From assembly GCA_016800925.1 (NCBI GenBank), contig JABCPU010000081.1, positions 124,001 through 188,000 of the forward strand: DNA of 64,000 nucleotides, in the 5' to 3' direction. Shown piece after piece: positions 23,362-34,733 of the stretch. Numbering within the stretch: the stretch's first letter is position 1; every line of letters starts with the position of its first letter. Made by a program: the position numbers and the translations under genes. A model generated the notes under the pieces. That model saw nothing but the letters and a program-made list of their open reading frames with translations, ran no database searches and had not been told where the DNA came from. The stretch is from Suillus spraguei. Taxonomy: Eukaryota > Basidiomycota > Agaricomycetes > Boletales > Suillaceae.

Positions 23362-24462
23362 ATGAGCTTCCAGGACATTGAAACTGGTTTTACGCGTACG
23401 GGACAACCAAGTTCGACAGCGCTTCAGCCGCGTGAAGAGTCTGCGTTTCTCTCCTTGCAATCGTCACTTTCACTCCAAGTGTTCAAAATCAATTCAAATG
23501 TACAAGGTATTCTCAAGCTGGTCGACCAACTTGGCACCACAAAGGACTCTGCCACAATCAGGAAGTCATTGTGCGTATTACTTGCTAGCAAGTTATCAAT
23601 TTAGTTACTAAATGCATTATGAGTCAGACATGACCTCACCGAAACGACGAGGGCTATGGCCAAGCGAGGCTCTGAAGACTTGAAGAAGATCGCCTCAACA
23701 GCTACGGCAAGCGTAAATTAATATCCTACACTAACCTTTTTGTCGACTGAATCGGACGTACTAGCCTCAACACAAGACCTCAGTTCAGAAGATATCGCAT
23801 GACTTGCAATTGTCTTTGGTGGCATTTCAAAGAGCGCAGCAATTTAGCGCAGAGCGCCAGAGAACAGTCGTAGAAGGGGTGAAGATAGCAGTAGAAGACG
23901 AGCACTACGATGATACGTGTGTTACTTTTCCCTCATGAAGGTGCTATTGCCTCATGTTCTACAGGCTGCGCCAACGAGAGCCAAGCGCTTCTCCCCGACT
24001 ACGTCAGGCTCAACTTCTTCAATCACAGCTTTCTCCGCACGAACTCGCGTACCAAGAGTCTTTGATTCAAGAACGAGAAGCGGAAATTCAAGAGATCGAG
24101 TCCGGTATACATGAACTATCGGAGATATTCCGTGACCTTGGGACACTCGTCAACCAACAAGGCGGCATGCTTGGTATGTGACATAACTTCCATTATAATT
24201 ACGGGCTCACCGCCGCCTTTTGTTCTTTCCCCCCTTTTTCGTAGACAACATCGAATCAAACGTGTATTCTATCGCCGTAGATACCCAAGGGGCAGCCGAG
24301 GAGCTTTCTACTGCTTCCGAGTATCAACGCAAAGCCGGGCGACGTGCAGCGTGTCTCATGATTATTCTCGTCATCGTCGTTGCAGTTGTGCTTCTGGCTG
24401 TACGTGAAATGCCAAACTATTGCAGGTAGACCTGACTAATCAATCTCCAGATTTTATCATAG
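23362..24462 (+). CDS. Qa-SNARE, Pep12/syntaxin-7-like
   Basis: Tail-anchored t-SNARE for endosome/vacuole fusion. ATG at 23362 gives MSFQDIETGF, the usual start of fungal Pep12 proteins. Exons: 23362-23570, 23628-23712, 23765 to about 23922, then further exons to 24462. The N-terminal Habc region (HDLTETTRAMAKRGSEDLKK, VAFQRAQQFSAERQ) is followed by the SNARE motif (YQESLIQEREAEIQEIESGI then IFRDLGTLVNQQGGM, with the zero-layer glutamine) and a C-terminal membrane anchor (MIILVIVVAVVLLA). A last small exon adds ILS and stop at 24460-24462; without it the frame would stop at 24429, so the intron from gtacgtg to ctccag is preferred. The upstream region is shortened by the transposon ending at 23140. 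Confidence 0.9.
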
Positions 24463-26502
24463 ATGTGGCTTTGTGTTGTGGCCTCTCATACCTTTGCTAG
24501 TTTATTGTCGGTTGATGGGATATGGACCTCGCCGTGGATATGATTCACGAAGTGTTTTTATTTCTAATGTCTATTTAATATCAATGCACTTCGATACGAG
24601 TTCATGGTGTTCTCCCTACTGAATATTAATGTATGTATGGTAAGTTAGAGCGAGGACGGCACTACATAGTAGATTCTAGTCTATGGGTAAGTCTTTCTCG
24701 ACGTATGATATGTATGTACTTACGTAGCATGAAATCAGAGTTTGTACTTTACATAAAAGATTGTTGTTCTCTCTCGGATCAGTACATAGAGCTTACGACC
24801 ACACACGCGTCTATGAGCTTTTACTGGGCTATCTTTTCTGGTGCTCCTACTAATATAATACCACATGGAGGAATAACTCACCAACTGGCAAGCGGCCCGG
24901 AGGTATATCTATTTCTGCTCCCCCTTCAGAACCATCCTTGACTCGGAGGCGTTCGACTCCCACAAGCAGTGCGCTTCAGTCAGCCTGTTCGTATGATAGT
25001 ACCTTACAGCATGAAGCTCAAATAACACCTGTCTGGGAAACTTCCAGAGGAACCTCGAACCATCTTCAATGAACACCGAGCGTCAAACTGCTTTGGATTC
25101 ATAAATATGCACTAGAAGCTTTCTAGCAGAACATCCGCCCAAAATTTTCTGGAAGCATGAGGAATCGTGCCAAAATGTATATGGAATTCTTCGTTCTCAA
25201 ATTTCTGATCCCATGTTTAGTATCTCCAAAAAGATTATTCTTATTACTGAACATCATGTCCCGGCTAAAGGTTTGCTAACCTGCCTGCCTACCTCCATGC
25301 CCTTCGTTTACTCGAGTGCTACCAATCTCGGCAGGCGAATTCCTCAACGGCGGAGCGCTACAGATGTCAGTCTGGTCGATGCATCTTTGTCAATTGCTCA
25401 AGCGCAGCCTAACTTAATCTATGTGGTTCCGCTAGTGAACGTTCAGTCACCACTTTATACGCACCTTTTCATGTTCATCTAAATTCTAATGACCCGTCTT
25501 CGCATATTCACCCCTATCAGCAAGCTTCTCTTACTATCAATGCGTTTAACGCACCACAGTCCACGCACAAAAGGCGACTTCCAGTGCCCATTACTTTACG
25601 GTTCAGCAAAATTGAACCTTGGACCAGAGTTTTCTCCGCTCTATTCAAGTGCGCCAGAGCACCTCCATTGAGCTGGCTTGTGACGTTCGGGGTTAGTAAC
25701 TCATCGCTTTATTATATTTGATTTCAGGGTGTTTCATAGACGTGTGATCTCGGTGCCTTTGACACTGGCATCCTTTGTCATTTATGCCGGCTTCACCTGC
25801 ATTCTATTTCGCTTTAACAAGACGCGAAGCGCGACTGATGGGTCTATGAGACGACGTCTACGAGGTCCATGGCACCACGTAACTCTACACTGGTATATCG
25901 AGATCTATCCATCCCTTTATATTCTGTCGTTATCTCCTGCGACGTTTTCGAGGACTGTCTTCCTGAAATGTAATGATGGATTATCCCCTCGATAAAGTCT
26001 CGATTCCCAAAGGTCATGAATTGGAATCAGAAAAACTCTCCATTCTCGACCACAACGGGATCGGAGCTCTAGACAACCTTGGCAAGCATTGAAGTAATCA
26101 GGGTGCCGTAACTCCACTCTACCAATTGATACGAACTTCAGACTCCGAGATTACAATACTCATTGCACTGGCGTTCAAATCATAAGCCCTTGATTTAAGA
26201 TTCCATTCCCATCTGTCGGTAGATGTGCGTCAGGGTGTTTTCGACGGACATTTCTGATCAAGTCATCAAGCCTTGGCATCTGCATCGGTCCTCCTCCTGT
26301 GCACACCCTATCCCCCACCATACAGTATGTAACAAGCAGGTTTCCAAGATTAGGCAGTCATTGTCAACGCATGCATTTAGTGATCAAGCTATACACCTTT
26401 TGACGTAGTAACAACATCTGAATGCTATGTTGATGGACTTCCAGAATCGGGATATAATACAATCGTTCACACACGATAGGATCTGAATAAAGAGTATGGA
26501 CT
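24463..26502. other. Two-kilobase region without a recognised gene
   Basis: Contains scattered frames up to about 100 codons on both strands (for example 24633-24941, 25213-25482, 25729-25995 on plus), none with a recognisable motif or a consistent chain of splice sites. It may hold a decayed gene. Its right end abuts the segmental duplication. Confidence 0.4.
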
Positions 26503-26560
26503 CCGCGCGATTATTGAGAAAGTGGAAAAAAAAAATTAATAGATCTAGATGAGCCGCCTA

Positions 26561-27893
26561 TCAGCCCAGTAGCCCCTTTGTCTTCGTCTTCGTCTCCGCA
26601 GTCCCATTCCGTCCATCCTCGCGTCTGAACCCGCGACAGCTCTGCACGGCGCGTTTCACCCCGTCCAATGCTCGGCTGAAAAGCCAGTTCCTCGCACGCC
26701 AGACCGGATGCTCGCGCACGTCGACGCGGTCAGGGCGAAGGCGGTCCTCGCTATCGACGACGATGGCAAGCGTTATGATCGTAGTGATGAACGATGCAAG
26801 TGCTGTGGACGCAGAAGTCATAAACATGATGACCATCTGGAGCCGCGCTGCCTGCTGAACTGAAGAGCCACCAAGTATGGCACCTGAAACCCTTGATCAG
26901 CGCAGCCATTCGCCAGCATTGTGGCGTAAATTCTTACCGGTCATCATGCCTGGAATAGCAATGATTCCGATCACGCTATTGTCAAGGGCGAACACTAAAT
27001 TAGAAATAGCTTGTATTTTGGATGGTACGAACCTCATTTGGGTGATCGTTGGAGTCAGTGCAAGGCGAAGAGCTTCTCGTGCAACAGGTCTACACGCTTC
27101 AAAGCGTGATGCTCCAAATGCAAGGTACATCTCTACTTTGTCACAATTATCGCTGTAAGAACGTTGGTTAATATCCACACTTTAATATTAGTGGCATGAC
27201 TTACTATATCTCCCCGAGTGCATAGGATACAGAAACAACGATACCCGAGATCGTGCCTCCACATAGCATGCCAACGATCGGAACTTGTGGTTACAAGTCA
27301 ACACCATTGATCCCACACAAAGAGATCGTGACAAACTATATTGCTCGGGCTTCCAGAACGGCTCTACGGCCATGGCGAAGCGGATGCCGATGATGGAAAC
27401 AGGTATTGTTGAGAATAGCATACCAAACAATACGGAGGAGAACTATGCAACTGTTCAAAATAAAATTATAGATGCTCCCGTCGTAGAACTCGCCATATGA
27501 TTGTAGCGCTTTTTAGACTTGTTCACAACTTCTCCGCATCAGGAACCGAGACAGCAGCAAGAACTGCTTCGGACGCACCTGCCTCGATGGTTCCAAGTAA
27601 ATTTAACAAAACTGGATGCCATAGTTCTAGTGCCCAACTACATCAAGTGAATATGGAAAACGCTCACACGCAATACCGCCTACTGCCCATGGATTATTCG
27701 TCTCGAACACCTTTTGTAACACTAGCGCGACTAGTCCTAACTGCACCGCACAGCGTATGGCTGCGGAGAGTAGTGACGACCCTACTCCGAGTTTTAGCGA
27801 GGTAGATATGAGGGTATTGAAAAGAATGAAAGAGAACCCGAGCCCGACGTTGCCCCAACTCAGGTGAGTAGTATCTGTACGTGCGCCGTCCAT
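26561..27893 (-). CDS. UPF0014/FetB-like membrane permease, copy 1
   Basis: Multi-spanning membrane protein of the UPF0014 family (bacterial FetB iron-export permease, plant ALS3/STAR2). ATG at 27893: MDGARTDTTHLSWGN, then helices including FSFILFNTLISTSLKLGVG and AVQLGLVALVLQKVFETNNP; later exons give FSTIPVSIIGIRFAMAVEPF, the family hallmark YLAFGASRFEACRPVAREAL, LALTPTITQMS, VIGIIAIPGMMTG, and MVIMFMTSASTALASFITTI before a basic cytoplasmic tail ending at 26561. About seven exons with short introns. No frame break was found. It differs from copy 2 by scattered substitutions (for instance TITQM against TINQM). A transposon sits only 26 bp upstream of the start codon, so the native promoter is displaced by 3.3 kb. 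Confidence 0.85.
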
Positions 27894-28265
27894 GATTTCG
27901 CGGAAGACAAACTAACTTACAGCTACTTTCATATGGATAGACCAGATCTGATTTTATTCCCTTCACTCTTGTTTAGTTGTAAAGCTGTCCCGCCAGCGCC
28001 GTGGGCAGAAGTCTGCCATTCTGCCAGCTGGCAGAACCGACAGAAGTCCGCTGGCAGAATAATGGGAGTCAAACATGGCGATTCAGGCCACGATTCTGGC
28101 TCCGATTTTCGAGTCGATTCTTCAACCTGAATCGACCGTGAATCGGCCATAAGTTTAAATACCTCCGATTCTCATCACTGATTCAACTCGATTCTTCCTC
28201 GTCTTCAGTGATCTCAGTGAGCATCTGAAAGGCGAGTTCTTCCGTCCATCTACTTGCAGATATAG

Positions 28266-28538
28266 TCAGGATATGCTGATTGACGTATTACTAGAATCCA
28301 CGCACTCGATTTCCGGTGGCACAGAATCGTCGTCGTCTGCTTTTGCGCTGTTTTCATGACCCTTCAATCCCCTCTTACTAGCCGTACCAGGTTCGGTGCT
28401 CTTCGAGTTCTTCTTGCCTTTCTCACTAGCAGATTTTGCAGCTGTGTTTTTACTTGCTTTTGCCATGGGATTTTTGCCAATTAAAATTAATCGATGGGAG
28501 GAGTCGTTTGTCGTTCGTAGTCTGATATTTTCCGTCAT
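28266..28538 (-). CDS. Unidentified Lys/Ser-rich ORF in the nested element
   Basis: A 90-codon frame with a lysine/serine-rich central part (KNTAAKSASEKGKKNSKS) and acidic end. It might be the N-terminal linker of a BED-type hAT protein, but no zinc-binding residues are visible. It may equally be chance. Confidence 0.2.
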   Translation of the reverse strand: MTENIRLRTTNDSSHRLILIGKNPMAKASKNTAAKSASEKGKKNSKSTEPGTASKRGLKGHENSAKADDDDSVPPEIECVDSSNTSISIS

Positions 28539-29599
28539 GTGTTTTTTATGTATTTATGTAATTCATAATAAAAATACAAATTTAGACTTGTCAAACGATT
28601 CACGATTCTGACGCTCAATGCCCGAATCGGTGTGTGAATTCTATTAAATAATTAAATAATTCGGCAGAATGTCGGGATCACAGCGAACAAGATTTCTCAT
28701 CTTATATAGCCATAGTAACCAGCTTTCTCTATCAATTCAGAGCGATTGCACTTGCTTACTTGTAGAGTAGAAAAAAAAACAGTTGTACAGCCTGTACTAC
28801 GTTATCACATACAACCATTTATGCGATTACACAATAACCCTACTCAGTAACAGTTTATTTCTTCAGTTTATTCGCTGTTTGAGCACTAAGCGATGGGAAA
28901 TATACTGAGTGGCAGAGTTTATTTCATTGGCAAAGATGCCGGAGTAAACTGGGTGCCAAGCCGCCGAAGCGCAAAGATTTACTGATATCGAGTACTATGA
29001 GTGACTACTGGAAGAGTTCTCGCTCTCGCTTGCTTCATGGGACCATGTCCGCGTCTACCATATCTACTACTGCGTCTGTCCCATCGTCGACGGTCCCAGA
29101 CCACCAATGCGAGTGTAATTGCAATGAGCTGATCCTCAGAGTCTTTGGCCTCGGCGAGGAGCACGACTGCAAGATTTTCCAAGAGGTTCGTTGTGGATTC
29201 TCTCTTGCTTCTCCGTCGGCGCTGATGTTGTTTATGTACTGAGTTATTGCGCGTCATGAATGCCTCCAGCCGCTGCACTTGCCGGACGCCCTGTCTCATC
29301 CTTTATATCTGACAATTTCAATCGTAGCGAGAAGGTCGATAACAAATCTAGATGCTACTACTGGTCTTGCAAACACTGTACAAATGCCCTTCGCATAGTG
29401 CCCAGCCAAGCATTACTGTTGATGTAGCTGCTGATCTAGAAGCCAATTTTGTGGGCACCCCCACTCGCACCTCAGACTCAGAATGTCGATGATGATCTTG
29501 CAGGTCCTGAATCGATATCACTTGATGAGATTAACGCAACATTTGCCCTGCTGGAACACAAAAAAGACACCATGGAACGTGCTGATTGACGGATTGGAC

Positions 29600-30165
29600 G
29601 AAGTGTTGGAAGGTCAAGTTTATGGAGTTGGAGCATGTTGACCAAGGTCTTCTACCGAAATCTGTTGATGACGAGATCATGGTAGTTGATCACGGCTCAC
29701 AAGATAACGAATAGTGGGGTGTGGATGTAGACGTGTTGATGCTCTTCTAATGATGTTTCTTAGCAACGATTACCATACATTGTCATATACATAGCCTTGG
29801 CATCAGCAGGATATTGTGAGTTATGAAGTGCTTTGCAGCCAGCAGAAGCACAGTAGCAGATTCCGGTTCAGCAACAGTTACAGAACCAACATGTAACCAC
29901 TCTGTAGCTATAGCGCTATTAGTGCTGTGGGCAGAACTGGCAGAACCATGTTCTGCCAACGTGGCAGATGGCAGAATCACGTAAATGTCTTACAGATGTA
30001 AGACCGCTCGACAGCAACATAGAGTCGATATTCCATGTCCCATCTTCATTTGCATCATGATCCGTGACCATAATTTTATCCTCGATCGCTGCAGGCACCA
30101 ATCCCTCATCGACGCGCTGCAGTTCTGCGAAGTCAAATGCTCTCCCCTGCAAAACTTCCTTCCCA
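29600..30165. pseudogene. Two inverted remnants of one transposon-borne coding sequence
   Basis: Plus-strand 29617-29750 encodes KFMELEHVDQGLLPKS and DDEIMVVDHG before a TAG stop; minus-strand about 30140-30015 encodes DFAELQRVDEGLVPAA and EDKIMVTDHDANEDGTWNID. The two peptides are clearly homologous but lie in opposite orientation, about 270 bp apart. Both are short and unsupported by neighbouring exons. I infer that they are relics of a mobile-element protein. Confidence 0.5.
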
Positions 30166-31360
30166 TCCACATCCCAGTCCGAGGCAAACTCTGTATGCCT
30201 TTCAAAGTTATGGCGTGTTTGAAGGTCCCGGAACCAGTACGGAGGGTTTAGTGATTTCAGCTATTACTAGGTGTTACGAGTTGCTACGGTTGATTCGAAA
30301 GAAGCGCTGTGCTATAAGTTGCTACCAGTCGGCAGTGGCTTTCCTGATGTGTAGCGCTTTGAGAATTTTGCCAGGTGGCAGAAGAGGCGATTCTGCCACT
30401 TCTGCCGGCACAATTAGATGCAAACAATTCTGCCCACTAGGTCCCGCTTGTTACGATGTCCTAGCATGCTCGAAGTCCGCTTGCTTCATCCTCCTATTGC
30501 TGCGACGACGAGCGTCAGTCGCCTCTCGCAACGTAGTAGTATGACTATTAATTGACAATCTTGTGCTACCATGTATGCCACTATACTATTATGACCATGC
30601 TAATTCCTTAACAAAATGCAACTAGTATACACGTTTGCGCGTGAAACCATGTCTTCTCGTGGTTTATTCAATAGTGATTTCAGAAACTTCAACACCCATT
30701 GCCTGATGTAGCATACGTTGAAGTTCAGACAGCAATAGGTCTGGAGTGCGCTCGATAAATAACAACAGATACTAGTAAGTTAGGGCAAATACCACCTCTG
30801 CACTGCAGGCTTGATTCACTTACTGAAACATCCGCTGTGAGCAGACAAGGACATCCACTTTCCGAGGCTCTTCGAGCCTGTGACACAAAAGAGCCGAAGA
30901 ACTCGGTTAACAGTTCGGTGGCTTGTATGAGTGGTTTGTGCTATGCCACCAGATGTCATACGAGAAGACATGGTCACCCATTACTTTTTACAGCTGCTGA
31001 AATGTGACGGTGGTTTCCAGGCATGGTGGCAAGTCTCAAGAGTACTACAATTGTGTCAGGCAGGGCGTCGGACAGGTAGCCATTTTCACACGCCCAAATA
31101 TCATAACAAGTGGGACCTCCACAATTAAATAAAAACGGTGAAGGGAACAAAATCAGATCTGGCTTATCGTTATGAACGTAGCTGTAAGCCTAAGTCTGGG
31201 TATGACTATATGATAATTGGTAGCTGAACAACTTGAGTCTTTAACGTCGGACCCCAGCCAATGACGTTGAGCCGATTATATATATCCTAAACTTCTGATT
31301 TATCAACTTAAGGTATGGAAGATATATACATACATAGGACAAATTACAACAAGTACAATC

Positions 31361-31902
31361 TTACTTAGCTCTTTCTAATATATAAAGCTGGTCATTTGTC
31401 TCCATCTCGAATATGCTTAACCACTGATGGAGGGGAACTTCCATTCTTTGTGACCCAAACAACTAATGAGAACAATAAAGAGTACTGGGGGGTACATTAA
31501 GACTCGGATACGATTATCCAACGCAGCTCCAAGTGCAGCCAATGGCAAGGATCCAAGAAGAAGCTTTGGAAAGTGTGAAAGGAAATATGCATACACAGGC
31601 GATGTCTGCACAATAGGTGAGACACGAAGGTGACAACTTGCGCCCCAATCAGGGTTCCTGCCTTGATATACATTGAAATATACGCCATGCAGTTCGGGCT
31701 ACAGCGGGCACTGGTTCCATAGGTATGAATTGATGGTAACGGTCAAAGCTAGTTATTCAACAGTTGCAGACCTTTTAGTGCGCAAAGAACAACACGTACC
31801 AATGGACAACATGGCAGACAGAAAGCCAATTCTAATCAATCTCATAAAACTGATATGCCCGAGAAGAAGTGCTTGGATACCAAGCGGAAAACAACGGCAG
31901 TG
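31361..31902 (-). pseudogene. Truncated ALG12 copy in duplication unit 1
   Basis: Contains only the last ~20 codons of ALG12 (MSIFEMETNDQLYILERA-type end, stop at 31361) joined directly to an upstream internal region (CLGHKEW), skipping about 630 bp present in unit 2. The junction has a three-base microhomology (cca). The 5' half of the gene was never included in the duplicated segment, which ends at 31902. It cannot encode a functional mannosyltransferase. Confidence 0.9.
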
Positions 31903-34733
31903 CCGCGCGATTATTCAGAAAGCGGGAAATTTTTTATAATTTGGTAGATCAAGATGAGTCTATCAACCCAGTAACCTCTCCGTCTCCGCAGTCCCATTCC
32001 GTCCGTCCTCGCGTCTGAGCCCGCGACAGCTCTGCACGGTGCGTTTCACCCCGTCCAATGCTCGGCTGAAAAGCCAGTTCCTCGCACGCCAGACCGGATG
32101 CTCACGCACGTCGACGCGGTCAGGGCGAAGGCGGTCCTCGCTATCGACGACGACGGCAAGCGTTATGATCGTAGTGATGAACGATGCAAGTGCTGTGGAC
32201 GCAGAAATCATAAACATGATGACCATCTGGAGCCGCGCTGCCTGCTGAACTGAAGAGCCACCAAGTATGGCACCTGAAACCCTTGATCAGCGCAGCCATT
32301 CGCCAGCATCGTGGCGTAAATTCTTACCGGTCATCATGCCTGGAATAGCAATGATTCCGATCACGCTATTGTCAAGGGCGAACACTAAATTAGAAGGGCT
32401 TGTATTTTGAATAGTACGAACCTCATTTGATTGATCGTTGGAGTCAGTGCAAGGCGAAGAGCTTCTCGTGCAACTGGTCTACACGCTTCAAAGCGTGATG
32501 CTCCAAATGCGAGGTACATTTCCACTTTGTCGCGATTATCGCTGTAAGAACATTGGTTAATATCCACACTTTAAGTACATTAGTGGCATGACTTACTATA
32601 TCTCCTGGAGTGCATAGGATACAGAAACAACAATTCCCGAGATCGTGCCTCCACATAGCATGCCAACGATCGGAACTTGTGGTTATAAGTCAACATCATT
32701 GATCCCACACAAAGAGATCGTGACAAACTATATTGCTCGGGCTTCCAGAACGGCTCTACGGCCATGGCGAAGCGGATGCCAATAATGGAGACAGGTATTG
32801 TTGAGCATAGCATACCAAACAATACGGAGGAAAACTATGCAACCGTTCAGAATAGAATGATAGATACACCCGTCGTAGAACTCGCCATGTGATTGTAGCG
32901 CCTTTTAGACTTGTTCACAACTTTTCCGCATCAGGAACCGAGATAGTAGTAAGAACTGCTTCGGACGCACCTGCCTCGATGGTTCCAAGTAAATTCAACA
33001 AAACTGGATGCCATAGTTCTAGTGCCCAGCTACATCAGGTGAATATGGAAAACGCTCACATGCAATACCGCCTACTGCCCATGGATTATTCGTCTCGAAC
33101 ACCTTTTGTAACACCAACGCGACTAGCCCCAACTGCACTATACAGCGTATGGCTGCTGAGAGTAGTGACGATCCTACTCCGAGTTTTAGCGAGGTAGAAA
33201 TGAGGGCATTGAAAAGAATGAAGGAGAAACCGAGCCCGACGTTGCCCCAACCCAGGTGAGTAGTATCTGTAGGTGCGCCGTCCATGGTTTCGCGGAAGAT
33301 AACTTAACTTAAGCCTGAGTCTAGATACGACCACACGATTAGCTGAACAACTCGTACACAGCTTGTGAACTTTGAACATTTGACCACGATAACTTTAACT
33401 TCGGACCCAGCCAATGATGAACTGATTATATATATCCTAGGCTTCTCTTATGTAAAGTATTTAACTCCTTAAGATAGCAAGGTACGGAAGACAGGACAAA
33501 TTTCAAAAAGTATAATCTTACTTAGCTCTCTCTAATATATAAAGCTGGTCATTTGTCTCCATCTCGAATATGCTTAACCACTGATGAAGGGGAACTTCCA
33601 GAACCTTGGCGATGCCCCCTCGCGGGAGGTTCCACTTCCATCTTGAAAACCCCCGCACGCTGTCTACCAACTTCCATCGTCCGGTGCTGGTGAACTCTAC
33701 CGAAGACTCGGCGATGAGATGAGTAAAAGGCGTCGACGTTGTAAAATCGCGCGGGGACAAACTTTCTGTCTTATTGTATACCCAGTCATTTGTTGCTGGT
33801 GCGGTCATGGATGGAATATAAGGTGGTGAATGACTCTGGAGGAAGAGCGAGGCCCCAGTTTGGGCTGCAAGATTAGATATGTGAACTTGCACTGTGATGG
33901 TGTTATCAGCTAGATCCAGAAAGTCATTCACCGTGGCTCATACCAGCATGCTGATCTTCATATTGATCGTTGAATGTTGCGAGTGCAGAACCACCAGGGT
34001 AGTTTACCATCGATGCCCGCGTCGATATGATAGTGATGGCACAATTCAGGGCAAGGATGCCCATAGCTCCGAGAAACATCATTCTTCCGAAAAGACCACC
34101 TTTTCTTCGGGATACCCTATTGAAATGCTGAGTGTGCCCCCGCTGAAATGATAGAAAATACGACTGCTTACATCCAATAGGCACCCCGAGCGGCAGCGAT
34201 ATTGAAGAAAGGAACGACATAAATAATGAAGCGCCATTCTTTGTGACCCAAACAACTAATGAGAACAATAAAGAGTATTGGGGGGTACATTAAGACTCGG
34301 ACACGATTATCCAACGCGGCTCCAAGTGCAGACAATGGCAAGGATCCAAGAAGGAGCTTTGGAAGGTGTGAAAGGAAATATGCATGCACAGGTGATGTCT
34401 GCATAATAGGTGAGACACGAAAGAAAAAGAAAGTGACAACTTACGCCCCAATCAGAGCTCTTGCCTTGATATACATTGAAGTATACGCCATACAGTTCGG
34501 GCCACAGCGGCCACTGGTTCCATAGGTATGAATCGATGGTAACGGTCAAAGCTAGTTACCCGACAGTTGCCGACATTTTAGTGCGCAAAGAACAGCACGC
34601 ACCAATGGACAACATGGCGGAAAGAAAGCCAACTCTAATCAATCTCAGAAAACTGATATGCCCGAGAAGAAGTGCTTGGATACCAAGGGGAGCTAGCAAT
34701 AACGAAATTTCCGAGCGGAACACAACAGCAGTG
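31903..34733. repeat. Segmental duplication, unit 2 (right, parental-like copy)
   Basis: Begins ccgcgcgattattcagaaag, ends where similarity to unit 1 stops inside ALG12 (cagcagtg at about 34733). It carries an intact UPF0014 gene and the uninterrupted 3' half of ALG12, and it has the empty transposon target site. Being continuous with a full-length ALG12, it is likely the ancestral arrangement. Confidence 0.88.
31963..33285 (-). CDS. UPF0014/FetB-like membrane permease, copy 2
   Basis: Same architecture as copy 1: MDGAPTDTTHLGWGN start at 33285, helices FSFILFNALISTSLKLGVG and VQLGLVALVLQKVFETNNP, then VNKSK-type basic loop after the first intron, FSTIPVSIIGIRFAMAVEPF-type segment, YLAFGASRFEACRPVAREAL, LTPTINQMS, IAIPGMMTG, and MVIMFMISASTALASFITTI. 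The C-terminus lacks the KTKTK repeat seen in copy 1 (a 12-base microsatellite difference). Family members are thought to move metal ions or related substrates, in bacteria together with an ATPase (FetA); no ATPase gene is adjacent here. The short native 5' flank leads to the convergent end of ALG12. Confidence 0.87.

Larger units (their letters stand above)
27994..30439. mobile_element. hAT-like element nested in the TIR transposon
   Basis: Left terminus CAGCGCCGTGGGCAGAA and right terminus (reverse strand) TAGTGGGCAGAATTG share the core GTGGGCAGAA and begin with CAGNG/TAGNG, as hAT ends do. Flanks tgtcccgc (27986-27993) and ggtcccgc (30440-30447) differ at one position, an 8-bp hAT-type target duplication; the uninterrupted copy 1 reads gggtcccgc there. 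Subterminal TGGCAGAA/TTCTGCCA repeats crowd both ends. No complete transposase is seen. A second TIR-like start (TAGTGCTGTGGGCAGAA at 29920) suggests a further internal insertion or rearrangement. Confidence 0.75.
27920..31184. mobile_element. Non-autonomous TIR DNA transposon, copy 2, with nested hAT-like insert
   Basis: Ends match copy 1 (left CAGCTACTTTCATATGGATA; right end is its inverted counterpart) and are flanked by TA (27918-27919, 31185-31186). The empty site is preserved in unit 2 of the duplication at 33310-33311. The right third (about 30600-31184) is colinear with 22560-23140 of copy 1, while the ~715 bp around the second hairpin arm is absent. The left part is interrupted by an element at 27994-30439. 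Confidence 0.88.
26503..31902. repeat. Segmental duplication, unit 1 (left copy)
   Basis: Starts with ccgcgcgattattgagaaag and contains a UPF0014 gene, a transposon insertion (27920-31184), and a truncated ALG12 tail. Apart from the insertion and deletions it is colinear with 31903-34733 at high identity. Unit 1 runs directly into unit 2 at 31902/31903, a head-to-tail tandem. Relative to unit 2 it lacks about 630 bp inside ALG12 (unit 2 33600-34230) and a further ~27 bp. Confidence 0.9.

Noticed and set aside
24463..26502. Possible decayed gene from several 60-100 codon plus-strand frames
   Set aside because: No recognisable motif and no chain of compatible splice sites, so it is left as unassigned.
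28075..28640. Repeated gattcacgattc/aatcgg motifs as ends of another nested element
   Set aside because: The motifs are suggestive but no consistent terminal repeat pair or target duplication could be defined.
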